Below the pieces are notes generated by a model. That model had not been told where the DNA came from, searched no databases, and was given only the letters and a program-made list of their open reading frames with translations. Below, one piece after another: positions 1 to 29,400 of a stretch of DNA of 64,000 nt. Positions within the stretch are counted from its first letter, which is position 1. Each line of letters begins with the position of its first letter. Position numbers and translations under genes: made by a program. Source of the stretch: Acorus gramineus (Eukaryota; Streptophyta; Magnoliopsida; Acorales; Acoraceae); NCBI GenBank assembly GCA_030737835.1, contig CM060847.1:3314484-3378483 (forward strand), written 5' to 3'.

Positions 1-319
1 GAGCTGTAAAATACATTAGAAATCCATTGAAGAAAGTCGGTCATTTTATAGGTTTGAATATCAGTCCAATAAGCTTTATGCCTCTTATTACTTTTGGGTG
101 ACCCAAGCTCCTTTGCAGTTATTCCCTGGCTGTAAAGCTTTTGGGACTAATCTAAGGTGTTTGCATGGGCAATGTCTCATTTAACTGGTGATTACTAGAA
201 ATAAATAGAGAAATTTGAAGAAAAATCTAATTCAAAGTTCAAGGCTTTGTGTTGATAACCTATGTGGGAAAGCTTCTTACTAAATCCTACATGGCCAAAT
301 GACCAAATGGGCAGCCTGG

Positions 320-1960
320 GAGTCAATTTATTGTTTTTTGTGTGCTGATGAGGACGGGACAGTGGAAACCCCTACTTTGCTGTGCCCGCTTGCGCAACGG
401 ATTCAGGGATGCTATAGTTTTGTGGTTGATCTGAGGAATCTGAATGCGCTGTGGAAGTCAGGGAATATATGAGAAAAAATGTGATTGAATCATAAAGGCA
501 AAGGTCTCACAAAGAAGGGTACAACTTGGACGGGGTGAACCCGACTCAATCTGACTTATGGGTGGGTTTGGGTTGAGGTTTTTACTTGTCGGGTTCAATC
601 CGGCCCAAACTTGAGAAAACTCGAACCCAATTCGGGTTGGGTTCGGGTTGAGGGTTCTGATCAAGCGGGTTCAACCCGAAAAAAATTCTAAACTTTTAAA
701 GGAATGGTGCTATAATATCACACAGAAGATGAACCATTCAATCATTCAAGATGAAATCTTAACTGTTCAATCCTCAACCTAAACTTTTTCCTCTCATTTC
801 CTCACCGTCACTATGAACTGTCCAATGCCTATTGAGCACATTTTTTCAGGGAGAAAGAGTCCAGTCTTCCTCTACTTTCATGGTCCCAACATCTCCATCG
901 ACCATTCTCCTACCCATCTCCCACATTTTCATCAGGTCTCCTCTTTGAGTTCACACATCCAACACTTTTCAAGCACGTAGTCTCTCTTCTTTTCATCAAA
1001 TCCTCCATCAGAGGACAATGGGGTTCAAGCAGCCTAGACATGGAAGTTCCGCATGGAGGTCGTGAAGAGGCTAAGCCGGAAGTTATGTAAGTATAAGACA
1101 AACATTTATAGGAGGTTGTTCCTATTAAAAAGAGATTTAAGGCATGTGTTGGAATGCCAAGGGAAAAAAAGAGTGCACTGGTGAGTCTATGGGTTCATGT
1201 GAACCTCCTTTCATTTTAAAAGGTTCAAATATCACAACCTTTTCATGTTGGACCTTTTCCCCACATTTTCCTTCCCTCTGTTTTGTCTTCTTAAAATTAA
1301 AGCATGTTTATACTCTTGGTATTCCATCCCTTGATTTTGAATGGGTTAAATAATGTCAAAACAAGTGTTTTTTTAATGATTTTTTAAAGACTAACCTGAT
1401 CCAACCCGGCCTAACCCAAAACCGCAGGTTGAGGTCGGGTTGGGGTTCTGGTTGTGTATTTTTCTTGGTGGGTTGGGTTTGGACAAGTCTCTAACCTGAC
1501 CCTACCCGCCCGAGTTGCACCCCTACTCACAAATCCTCATTCTAGTGGGTTGTTGGGCCATTTGGCTCAACGGAAACAAGGTGATTTTCAGGGAGGCCAG
1601 GCTGCCACTTGAAAACATTTGGGAGAACACAATGTTCTTCGTCAAAACATGGGCGGCGCAATGCGCAGAAGCACAAAAAATGGAGTTTGTACAGGGAATA
1701 AATGTTACATAGTAATGTGGTGCAATCTTTGGCTGTATATGCCGGGGCATGGGAGTTCTGTTTGTTATTTTCCAGCCTGTTTCTCTATTTTGTGGGCAGT
1801 CTTCAGCAGATTCCTCATCTGCTGCTTCTCTGTTTACTTAATTTTCCTCTTTAGATTTCATTTTTTCTCTTTGGAATTATACCCTGGTTATTTTTTTATG
1901 AAAGTATGAATGAAGGTGTAGGATGTCTACCAGATAACAAAATAGAAGGACATAGAAACT
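320..1960 (+). mobile_element. Decayed LINE 3' portion (zf-RVT and C-terminal segment), split by a hAT element
   Basis: Translation before the interruption gives CFLCADEDGTVETPTLLCPLA, a zf-RVT zinc-binding pattern of plant L1-like LINEs. After the hAT element (from 1534) the frame continues with a GCWAIWLNGNKVIF segment, typical of the region just downstream of zf-RVT. Stop codons and shifts show it is dead. The boundaries are approximate; a hydrophobic tail and a T-rich 3' end run to about 1960. Confidence 0.7.
514..1525. mobile_element. Non-autonomous hAT element, 1012 bp
   Basis: Terminal inverted repeats match at 13 of 17 positions: left end GAAGGGTACAACTTGGA, right end (reverse complement) TAGGGGTGCAACTCGGG. 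An exact 8-bp target-site duplication CTCACAAA flanks it at 506-513 and 1526-1533, which is diagnostic for hAT transposons. Subterminal stretches (about 530-690 and 1390-1520) are full of GGGTTGGGTT/CGGGTT-like motifs, the usual subterminal repeats of this group. No transposase is visible. It sits inside a LINE remnant, so it is the younger insertion. Confidence 0.88.
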
Positions 1961-2219
1961 CAGATGCAAATTTCTCCATCTCATCATCCACATTGGCTGC
2001 GACTCTTGGCTGGGAAGAAACAAGCATCTTTGTAGTTAGCGGATGTGTGGGAAACTGTTTCCAGATTCATTAGAGACTTTGATGTTAAATAGATTCTAGG
2101 GACTGTGATTTATAAGGGATGTCAATTAGATTACCTTGATTATTAAAATCTGTGTTCTAAGACTCTCACCTTTGCTTAGAAAAAGGATCACAATTGAAGT
2201 CTTTTATTGAACAACTAGT

Positions 2220-2333
2220 TACCATAAGATACAACTTTCAGAAGAATTGTGTAGGAGAGATGTGTCAAAAGCTAGATACCATATGATATGGCTTTCAGAA
2301 GAATTGTTTGTGAGAAATGTGTTAAAAGCTGGC
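2220..2333. repeat. Tandem duplication, 57-bp period
   Basis: Two diverged copies (2220-2276 and 2277-2333) share TACCATA-GAT and a TTTCAGAAGAATTGT core followed by GTGT-AAAAGCT. It is intronic, with no sign of function. Confidence 0.6.
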
Positions 2334-2713
2334 CGTGGTTCATGTATTATCACACACACACAAAAAAATGAAGATTTGCTCGATTATGTTCATTTCAATT
2401 TGATTGAAACCTTTTTTTAAAAATCTCTTTGGTGTGCTATTTTTGGTCTAATATGCATTTCTTGTTTATGTTGAAGACTCTGAGGGGTTAATGACATTGG
2501 TCAGTGTTCCCACTGGCTGGTGTTGCCGTGTTGGGTTCTTACTCTCTGTTTTTTTTGAATCTTGCACCTTGGATATGTGTGTTATGTGTGTTTTAGTATC
2601 TTGACATGTATTTTAGTATCTTTCATTTTCTGCGACATGCATTCTAGTATATACATATCTGATAGTGAATATCATGAATACATTTGAGCTGACATGTTTT
2701 TATGATCTCCCAG

Positions 2714-20522
<17,809 letters not shown>

Positions 20523-22531
20523 CTTGTTTTCTTTGATACTCTCACCTTGCTTTCTTGAAAAATGCCATCAGAATCAGTTCCCTGACCTGACCCAGAGGAA
20601 AGACTCATGGAGCATGGCCGTCGCATAAAAGAAAAGGGAAAAGCGGGGGCGCCGAATTGGAACCCGGTATCATTTTTTTTCTTTCCTATGACAGAGACAT
20701 CATTATATTGTATACCATTGCGGAGAAGTCCATGTCGCGCATGAGTAACAACAATGGTGTTTGTAAAAACGTTCCATAATTTATTCTTGTTTCACTTGCC
20801 TGAGAAACTTTGGGCTTTATCATGTTCGTAAGATACAATGTCAGCGCACGCCAAATTGTGCTTTTTATATTCATTTTTTCCTATATTTAAATTTTTTTTA
20901 TGTATAAGTTTTATTTGGGGTTTAAGGGGGGAGCTAATTGGATGTGTCAATGTAAAAGTGGGGGAACTGGGAGTTTCTGAATTGTCTTTTGTTTTTTTTA
21001 TATTTTATTCTACAATATTGGTTGGGGTTTCTGTAGTGATAAACACTTCAAATGAGGAGAGAATGTCTCCTTGACACACTGGGATTTAATTGAAGCATGG
21101 TGTGGTATAGTTCCTGAAAACACAGCATTTTTTGCTACATTTTGTATTTATTTGTATTTATATATGTTGTGGCCTTTTTTTTAGCCAACTCTATGGGTGT
21201 TACGCTGACTCTTGATGGGTCCGATTATCTGGAAGCCAAGATCCATGTCTTCCTCTTGTTTATAACGTTTTCTTGCATTTGGTGCCTTTGTTTCTCCTGA
21301 CATGCAGGGTTGTGGGAAAATGTTACACTCAATTTTTTTTGAAGCTCTGTTTGTAGTCATAAATAAAAAGTACATTCTCGTCTGAATTGAATGAATATGT
21401 TTTACGTTTTGTTTTTATTGTAATAAAGTATTTACTGTGTTAAGTGATTTGGTATACTGTTTTAGGTGATGGACTGTGTAGTGACGTGACATACTTAATA
21501 TACTGTGCTAGTAAAGGAATTCGCCTTGAGTATGTGAGAGATGCAAACTCTCATGTGTACATCATGTTAAACGTCCAGGCTTTTTTGCGTGGGTAGATTT
21601 AAAAGGGGTTATGAATGTTTATTCTAAAGTCTTAAACACAGTTCCCAATTCTGCGCTGCATGGAAATGTTTGCCATCTTTTTGGTCCCGTTGGATTTAGT
21701 CAGGACCAGCTTTGGTCAGTCTAATGAGTATTGAATTGTACAAATTTTGGTCAGTCTAATTATATGTCACTCTCTTATTGGATATCGATGGTTAGAAGAG
21801 TGATAACTGTATTCAATAATTGGTTTTACAGTTCGGTTCATAAGCTATGTAGTTCAGATTGATTGAAGCTAGTCTCGATTGAATCCAGACTCTCGTGGTT
21901 CATAGATTTAGAATGCTTATTTAATTGTTTAAATATGTTCCATCGTGATGCATATCATATTCGCATCATATTTGTCCCCAAAGGGCTTAGGCTGGTTAGT
22001 CATGGACACCCCTTTTCAAAGGGGAGGTCCGGTCGGGGATGCCTAGAAAAAAAAAAAAAAAAAAAATTAAACTCAGTTACATTCACTAATCAAAATTAAT
22101 TGAAATTCAGTACTCAAATGTTTTCATTTTTTTTTAAATTGTAAATATTATCTACTGAGGTATGTGTTTAAATAAAAAGTGCGTATTTCTTCATTTCAAG
22201 TTGAATGAACCCATTTTTAGTAGAAGTAAGAAAATATTTAATGTGGTATATACAACATTTAATGAGGTATATGCTTCACTAAATTTCTGACGTGATTTAT
22301 AGGATTGTGTTTTAGACTGATAAAAAAACTGAGTGTAACAACACTAAAAAAAAAAAAAAAAAGATTGTTGCAGCCCTAGTTGGCTGGTGTAGTGGGCTTG
22401 ACCCACGGTATCTTATAGGCCTTTGAGCCCTGTATTACACAACAGATAGCCTTAGCTTTATTCCTATATGTATGTTGGGATTGTGTCACTTGGGTTTTTG
22501 AACTTCTTGTTTTTGAACTAAAATAAAGAAG
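20523..22531. other. Spacer including the PP4R3 3' UTR
   Basis: No gene is recognised. Possible polyadenylation signals include AATAAA at about 21362 and 21423. A run of A (22049-22068) after a GC-rich patch may be the tail of a retroposed element, and another A run occurs near 22346-22362. Confidence 0.5.
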
Positions 22532-25030
22532 AGGGAATTGTCCAAATACCCCAAATACCCCTGGATCAAACCCTCCATTTTTTTCATCTCCCTTGACTTA
22601 GGAAATTTTTTTTTTACCCCTGCTTTTTAGTCCCCTTTTTTCTGTGCCCCTGCTGTTGCCACCTCACAGCTAACTCATATTTTCCATTCACTTCTACCCT
22701 TCTCTCCCATTTCTCCCTCAAATCAACCAAACTCCCCTCAAAACTTCTCATCTTCCCCCCCAAAGCACCAAATCGATTCGGCAACCTCCCCTTTGGCATC
22801 CCCTTGTTTTCCGGTGGCCACTGCGGTTACGAAACCACTCTTTCATAAGTGGAGGCGTCTCACCCTCTCATTCCACAAACCCTGTCATACTATAAGACCC
22901 TCTCATCCCTTCATTGAAACCCAACACCCATAATCAGCGACCTCCATATTTCCCTCTCCGGCCTTTGCACTGCTTCATTGCACGTCTCTGGGCACCTTCT
23001 CCGTTGCACCTCTCCGGCCACCTTCTCCGTTGCGTTTTCTTTCTATAGTTGTTCATTTGTAGTATTATTATGTAAGTGGTTTGTCATATTCTGTAAGTGT
23101 CTTTTCAATTTCTGTAATGTATTATTATAAATCTGTAGCTCATTATTCATTATATATGATGATTAGATTTATGTGTACTAATGTCATGGATGTATATTTG
23201 AATATGATTATTTAAATAATTTTTCAATGTAAATAATTTGTCAATTACTCCTTACTTTCCTGTCCAGTGTAAGTACTCCTATTTTGATTGTATAATTTAG
23301 AAATTCTTTAAAAGATGACAACTATTAAACTTTTCAACTGAATATAAATTGTGTATAAGTGTAGTTTCCATCACATATTAAGTAGTGTTGAGAACGCACA
23401 AAAACACAAATGTCATTAGGATTCACATCCACAACATGTTTTTTTTGATAGGGGAATGATTAAGGGGTACGTCATCGATGCGTTCTTCGACTTACTAGAG
23501 GTGAGGATCATTGAGAACTCCGAAGTCGACATGCCCTGCTTGTTTGGGATCATGACTAAGGGATACGTCATCTATAGATGTTTGTTTTACGGAAATAATA
23601 TATGTACTTACGGAATCATTCCATTTACTTACAGTAGCAATATATAGTTACATAAACAATATATGTATTTACAGAGACAAAATATGTAGATACAGAAAAA
23701 AAAATGTAGTTACATAAACAATACATTTATTTACAGATATATTCTCATTAGTTATAGATATAGATTCATCAGTTACAGATTGAATACGTATAATTATAAA
23801 TATAAACACTATGTGTGACAATTGTTCAATTTTGTACGAATAATTTGCATATTTATCATTTATTGTATTCTTGATCCTCAAATTTTAGAGCCACTCTATG
23901 CAAGCTCTGGAGACAAATCAAATGGTTGTGATGTCCCAGTACATGAGTGAGTGTAGGGATGATATTAATACTAAAGTGGACATATATTTTATAGTCCTCA
24001 ATAATGATCATCATTTGCACTTGTTGGTGTTGAACCTTATGGATGAATCCTTTCACTCCTACAACTCATTATCCCTGGTTCATTACAAGAAAGGTGTATT
24101 TGATTGGGTAAAATGAATCAAGAAGAACTTTGTCAAGAGCATCAAACGTCTTCGAATTGCAGATTGGAACGCGACCAAGCAAAAAATAGGTATGTGTGGT
24201 TCTTATAATGTCATGAAGTATAGATGTAGTTTGAATTTTATTAATGTTTCACTAATTCTTGAATCTCTAATACGTAAAACATGACAATAGAAGTTACAAT
24301 ACCTAAGCATGCGTACAAAATCTAATGTGAAAAATATTCATGAATTTGAAAAGGATTTAAATTACAGTTTTCGTGTACTCAATAACAAATTATACAATAA
24401 AGTTTACAGAAATAGATACATACCCATCAGTGATGGAATTTTGAAGATAAATATGTATAAGCGTTGTATTGAAGTGAAAATGCAGCTGAACCATCTGCCT
24501 GCTATCGCAGTTATTAATGACTGTCGCGAACTCTTTTATCGCACCCGGGAATAGAGTATTTTATCATGGTTTGTTGTGGATCTAACTTCCATCTTGAACA
24601 ACCCCATAATGAAACTCTAAAACTCAATACATTCTCCAACATTTTCAGAGTTGGATCGACAAGGGCTCGTTCGGTGCTCGGACAGTGAGATCGGACGATG
24701 GGAGATCGAGCGGTGTGATCAGACGGTGAGATCGGGCGGTGGGAACTTTGCCGTTAGGAGATCGGTGAATGGCGACAGTGAAGATCAGTGAGCGCTCGTG
24801 TGGGAGGAAGAAGAAGGGAAGAGAAAAAAAATACGTTTTCTGGGGGAGGAAGAAGAAGAAGGGGTATGTGATTTTTTTTTTTTATCTTTTTGTGAAAGGG
24901 TAGATGGGGTATTAAAAAAAAATAGAGGCACGGAAAAAAGGGGATAAAAAAATAAGGGCAATTTTTTTTTTTATGAAATTAAGGGAGATGGAAAAAATAT
25001 AAAGTTTGATTCTGCATTTGACAATTCCCT
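22532..25030. mobile_element. Mutator-like element carrying a decayed Ulp1-type segment, about 2.5 kb
   Basis: The ends are inverted repeats: left AGGGAATTGTC..., right ...GACAATTCCCT, with further paired blocks (CATCTCCCTT near 22586 and AAGGGAGATG near 24982; ACCCC, TCCCC and GTGCC blocks inside). Flanks AATAAAGAAG and AATAAAAAAA form an imperfect 10-bp target-site duplication. The interior has a protease-like remnant (about 23890-24230) and TTACAG/ACATAAACAATA repeats (23580-23790). Known plant MULEs (Kaonashi/KI-MULE type) carry Ulp1-like genes, which fits. No MURA-type transposase was recognised. Confidence 0.7.
23890..24240 (+). pseudogene. Decayed Ulp1/C48-like cysteine protease remnant in the MULE
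   Basis: The frame from 23898 reads KVDIYFIVLNNDHHLHLLVLNL then DESFHSYNSLS, which resembles the Ulp1 (peptidase C48) core where an HW pair precedes a LLVLN strand and a DSL motif. Here the usual HW is HL and the D of DSL is replaced. A later piece (ADWNATKQKIGMCGSYNVMKY) resembles the C-x-x-(F/Y)-V-x-K-Y region around the catalytic Cys, but it follows an in-frame stop at 24114-24116. The remnant is non-functional if the assignment holds. A chance match is possible. Confidence 0.5.
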
Positions 25031-25189
25031 AATAAAAAAAAATATCCGCGTATATATATTTATTTTAAAGAAAATGTTAGGACACGTGTAAATGCATATA
25101 ACAAGGGAAATGAGAGCCCATCATGATATCCCTTATTTTTAATGTAAAAATATATATGTAATATTCGTCCATGTTTGTTCTTTATCTCG

Positions 25190-25960
25190 AAGAAGAACGG
25201 TGCGTCCTCGATTGACTGACTTCCAGCCCATCTGCTTAGTGAACAGCTATTACATTACATGCTCCTCTATAAGGTCCTTGCTAATCGGGTACGCACTTAT
25301 TCGAGCCGGCTCAATCGGCCTTCATTGCTTGCGGGGTGATCATTGCAGGAGAGAGCTTCTTGGTCACGCAGAAACTTATCTCGCCTTAGAAGCTGGCCTT
25401 CGCAAAGGCTTACGATAGCGTGGACTGAGGTTTCTTGCTCCACTTACTGTGGCTTTATAGTTTCACGGAGAACTGGATGCATATGATTTCTCTCGATGAT
25501 CCCTCAATGGAGAACTGCACGACTACTTCCCCCATCAACCGGGGCCTATGTCAAGGGGATCCCCTCTCCCCCGTTTCTTGTTTCTTGTGGTGGCCAATGT
25601 GCTTAGTTTCATGTGTCCGGTGGGCGCTTGGAGTCTGCTGGAAAGGCGCCTCTCTATTTTTCAGTTTGCGGATGATATGATTCATTTTTGGGTAGGCGAA
25701 GGCGGCCAACTTTCGGAGCTTCTATTTCATCCTCAAATGCTTCGAGTTGATGTCGGGCCTCAAGATTAACTTCACGAAAAAGCCTACTTATCCCCCTTAA
25801 CATGAATCCGGAGCGTGCGTGTGCCCTTGTGCGTGTGCCCTCGATGCGCTATGCTCTTTGTTTTTGTATTTTTTTTTTCCGCCTTACTTATAGACTTGTT
25901 ACTACGATATTTGAATAAAATTCATGGTAGTCTTGTCTACTTTGGCCTAAAAAAAAAAAT
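25190..25960 (+). mobile_element. Decayed LINE reverse transcriptase fragment
   Basis: Frameshifted pieces spell L1-type RT blocks in the right order: FQPICLVN near 25225, KAYDSVDW near 25406, GLCQGDPLSP near 25540, FLFLVVANVLS near 25577 and the catalytic FADDMIHF near 25664. The YADD box is thus FADD. After about 25800 the sequence jumps to a 3'-tail-like segment ending in an A run at 25951-25959, which implies an internal deletion. It is not translatable. Confidence 0.8.
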
Positions 25961-26248
25961 TATAATATTAGTATTATACATCAAATTGACATCAATATCC
26001 TTTGTTTTTATTCATGTTTGTAAGAGACATCTTTTGTTTTTTATAATACAAAGCTTCTGTACAAAGCTGGACAAGATGACGCAACAGTCCCAACACATAC
26101 TTATTAGATTCAACATGGACATATGAAACAAACTCGGGCCATGCCCACTGAAATCAGCCCAGGTGTACTATCTTGTTTTTCTCTTTCAGCTTGCTTAAAG
26201 CAAGGATTGAACACCCCAACTTCACAATTGTTCTAGTGGTGGACACCT

Positions 26249-26345
26249 CACGTGCACCACGAAGAACCTTGAACCTTCCCGCTCTAAGCGGACACGAAGC
26301 GGGCGATCTGTTAGACACGCGGACCCCGTCAGTCTCAAACGTGTC
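26249..26345 (+). promoter_or_regulatory. ABA-response-like elements upstream of OEP16-2
   Basis: A palindromic G-box CACGTG lies at 26249-26254 and ACGTGTC, a typical ABRE core, at 26339-26345, about 245 and 155 bp before the ATG. bZIP factors of the ABI5/AREB class bind such motifs, and OEP16-2 is known as a seed, late-embryo channel. The motif match is direct; the regulation is inferred. Confidence 0.55.
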
Positions 26346-26493
26346 ACTCCTTCCCTTCCCCCCCCCTCACCAACAACTCTTCTTCCACCCCCTCAGACCC
26401 TCATCAAAAACCCAATCCGCAATTCACTTTCTTTTTTGCTCATTCATCCAATCCAAAGTAAGAGAAGCAAATATAATTAAAGATATATCGGTC

Positions 26494-29400
26494 ATGAGTG
26501 GGAACTTGGAGACTCGATCGCTCCTGGACGATCTCCGGAACTTCGACAAGGGCGGCGGATTCCTGGACCTCGGCCACCCTCTCCTCAACCGCATCGCCCA
26601 CTCCTTCATCAAGGCCGCCGGCATCGGCGCCGCTCAGGCCGTCGCTCGCGACGCTTACTTCACCGTCAGCCATGGTTCAGATCCTCTGTGTGACAATCAC
26701 ATAGAATACATAGCATAGCATAGCATCTTTGTGTTGTCAAATGACAATATATTACGTAGACACTTAAAAAACAATTCCATGAAAATATCACCATTTGTGA
26801 TATTTCTCTGCATGTGTTGGTCAATCAGTGTAACAATGCCCACTGATTTATTAACATAGAGAAACTCTGTTGAGGACAGAGGATCTCTTTCCATGACCCA
26901 CCAATTATTATATATTATTCAATGTGAAAAATTATTAGAAGAAGTTTTGATTGGTAAATTTTACTTACTTTGTTCTTCTTTGTCCATGCATTGGAGGTGC
27001 GGGTTTTGATTTGAGTGGGACGACGACGACGACGACGGATATCACCGGCACCAAGAGACACCCGTTCCATGAACTCAGAGGTACACTGTAACTAACTTTG
27101 CATTAATTTTTTACATTAATTCCGAAACTTATTCTTTATGTCAGACAAGTAAAAACCTTATTCATTATATTAAAGAAAAGTCAAAACCTCAAGGCGTGGT
27201 TTGGCATCCTGATAAGAGATAATAAAATAAGCGATTTTTGCATATATACCCCTATTGAAACTCAATATTGTGAAAATACTCTGATTAAATCTAACAGCAC
27301 AAAAATATCCCTAAAAAACCTTTAAATTGTGTAATTGTGCCTCTATCATAGACGCCATTAAGAACCCTAGTTTACCTATGGTTAGAAATCCTAACCTAAC
27401 GAAGAAATGACCTAAATACCCTAACTAATGTAAAGAAAGAAAAATTAACTCTACTTCATCACAAACCCTAGCTCCATTTGGACCTTTTGGGAAGAAGAGA
27501 ATGAAGGATTTGTGAAGAGATGCTCATTGTTAGACTTTTTGGGAAGAAGAGGATGAGGGATTTGATGAAAAATGAGTATACAATGTGTTTGAGAGGTTTT
27601 GGAGAGGGATGAAATGGTAGAGAAGAAGAAGAAGAACAGAGGTTTTGAAGAGGGGGTGTTTGAGATGTTAAAATCGAATACAAATTAAAAAGGGTAAAAG
27701 AATAATTTTTCGTCTACTAGCGTTGAGCAAATGGTGAAAATCGGGTAGAGTTGGACAGAATTTTAACCCAAGGGCACGGTTGTACAACTTAAGGTTTTTG
27801 AGGGATATTTTTGCACCGTGGAATTTAACAATGGTATTTTCACAATATTAAGTTTTAACAGGGGTATATATGCAAAAATCCCTAATTGGGTTAAATCATT
27901 TGTTATCCCATACGGCATAAGAAAAAAAAAAAGATAAAACATGAATAATTGTTCGTATTTTGAAAAAAAAAAGTGGAGATATTTTGTTCTAGGTAAGGTG
28001 AAGCAGACTTTATTTTCATTTTTTAATCTCATTTTATAAAACATGGGCAATATTTATGACTGTCATTCCCAAGAAACAAAAACCAAGAACTTCATTAAAC
28101 CAAAATCAACAATATTAATGCTCCATTAATAGAAATGATAGGCTTGGTATTTTTAAATTTTTTTTATGTTATTCCATATTTTAGATCATGTGATCCAAAT
28201 GCAAAGTTAAGAATAAGAATATAAAAAAAGGGATAACAAAATGCATTACCAAATGTAAATCTATATAAATATAATGGTTTTTTATCTTTATAAATTAGGT
28301 TAACTTATCCTAAATATTTATCCCTTTATCAAACTAGGCCCAAAAGAATAATAATATTAATTTAGAAAAAGAAAAAAATAAGAAATATGAAAAAAGAAAA
28401 AAAAGGGATATAATAACTATCCAAATAATGGCTCTTTAATGTAACCCACAATACCACCGTTTGTGAAAAGAGTGATAATTTTTTTAGTGTGGTTACACTT
28501 AGCCCATTTTACAATCATATATATAATTATACATTTTACTAGAAATTTTTATATTGTCTATATATAATTCATTAGAGTATATATTTTACTTTTACAGAAA
28601 AAATACACACCTTGTTAGATGAGATGTATTATTTAAACAACATAAAAAATAAAAGAAGGTTGTGGACTGAAAGTGAAGTTGTATCTAACATTTTCCTAAT
28701 TTTTTAGTCACTAGTCTTTGATGGGATGATCCAAACCTATTATATTTCAAACATGACCATAATTGCTGTGACATGTTTTGTAACAGATGATGTTACATGC
28801 GATGATCCTTTATGTTGCTAGATGAAACATGTAAATTTATTCTTCTGTGCAAGTGGATATTTGTATACACCTTAAAAAAAATTCCGGACAGGGAAGTCGG
28901 TAATATTAGGGTAAAGATTTGTTAACAAAGAAATTTAACCCAGAATTTGCTCCCAACCAATATGAAAATGACAGCTAACCTCGTTGGTTTAAAATATGTT
29001 TGGTTAAAAAATTGTTCAGGTTTTAGTCCATAGAATTAGAACCCATAATATTAACGGCCAAAAGTCCATATATATTTATATCTCAAAAAATAGTGGGTCA
29101 TTAAGGATATTGATTGATGTTTTTAGTGTCTATGGAATGAATGTTTCTTATAGTCCTTCATGCTTTTTTTTTTTTTAACTTTCAGGAGAGAACGGTATGA
29201 AGTCACTGGAGGCAATGGTAAGTGGAACTACAAAGCCAGATGTTAACCTGAATATAATCTTTTTTATATATATTTGGTATGCAGAAATCAACAAACACAC
29301 TTAAAACATCTGGTAAATGAACACTTATCTTTCTCACTTTTTCTCAGGTGAAGAACACCAGCAAAGAGTCCTTCCAATGGGGTAACAATCTTACATAAAT

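Larger units (their letters stand above)
1..2713 (+). other. Probable first-intron sequence of PP4R3, filled with transposon debris
   Basis: No exon encoding the short N-terminus expected before RVKVYRL is recognisable here. The stretch ends in a good acceptor (TCTCCCAG at 2706-2713). Apart from the LINE and hAT entries and a 57-bp tandem duplication (2220-2276 and 2277-2333) the rest is ordinary AT-rich intron with a short CA run near 2352. Confidence 0.6.

Noticed and set aside
520..700. GGGTTGGGTT-like runs resembling telomeric repeats
   Set aside because: They are irregular and sit in the subterminal part of a hAT element with a proven 8-bp duplication; not telomeric.
26173..26493. Upstream in-frame extension of OEP16-2
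   Set aside because: The family begins near the Met at 26494; the extension is unlike OEP16 and overlaps the ABRE-containing promoter.
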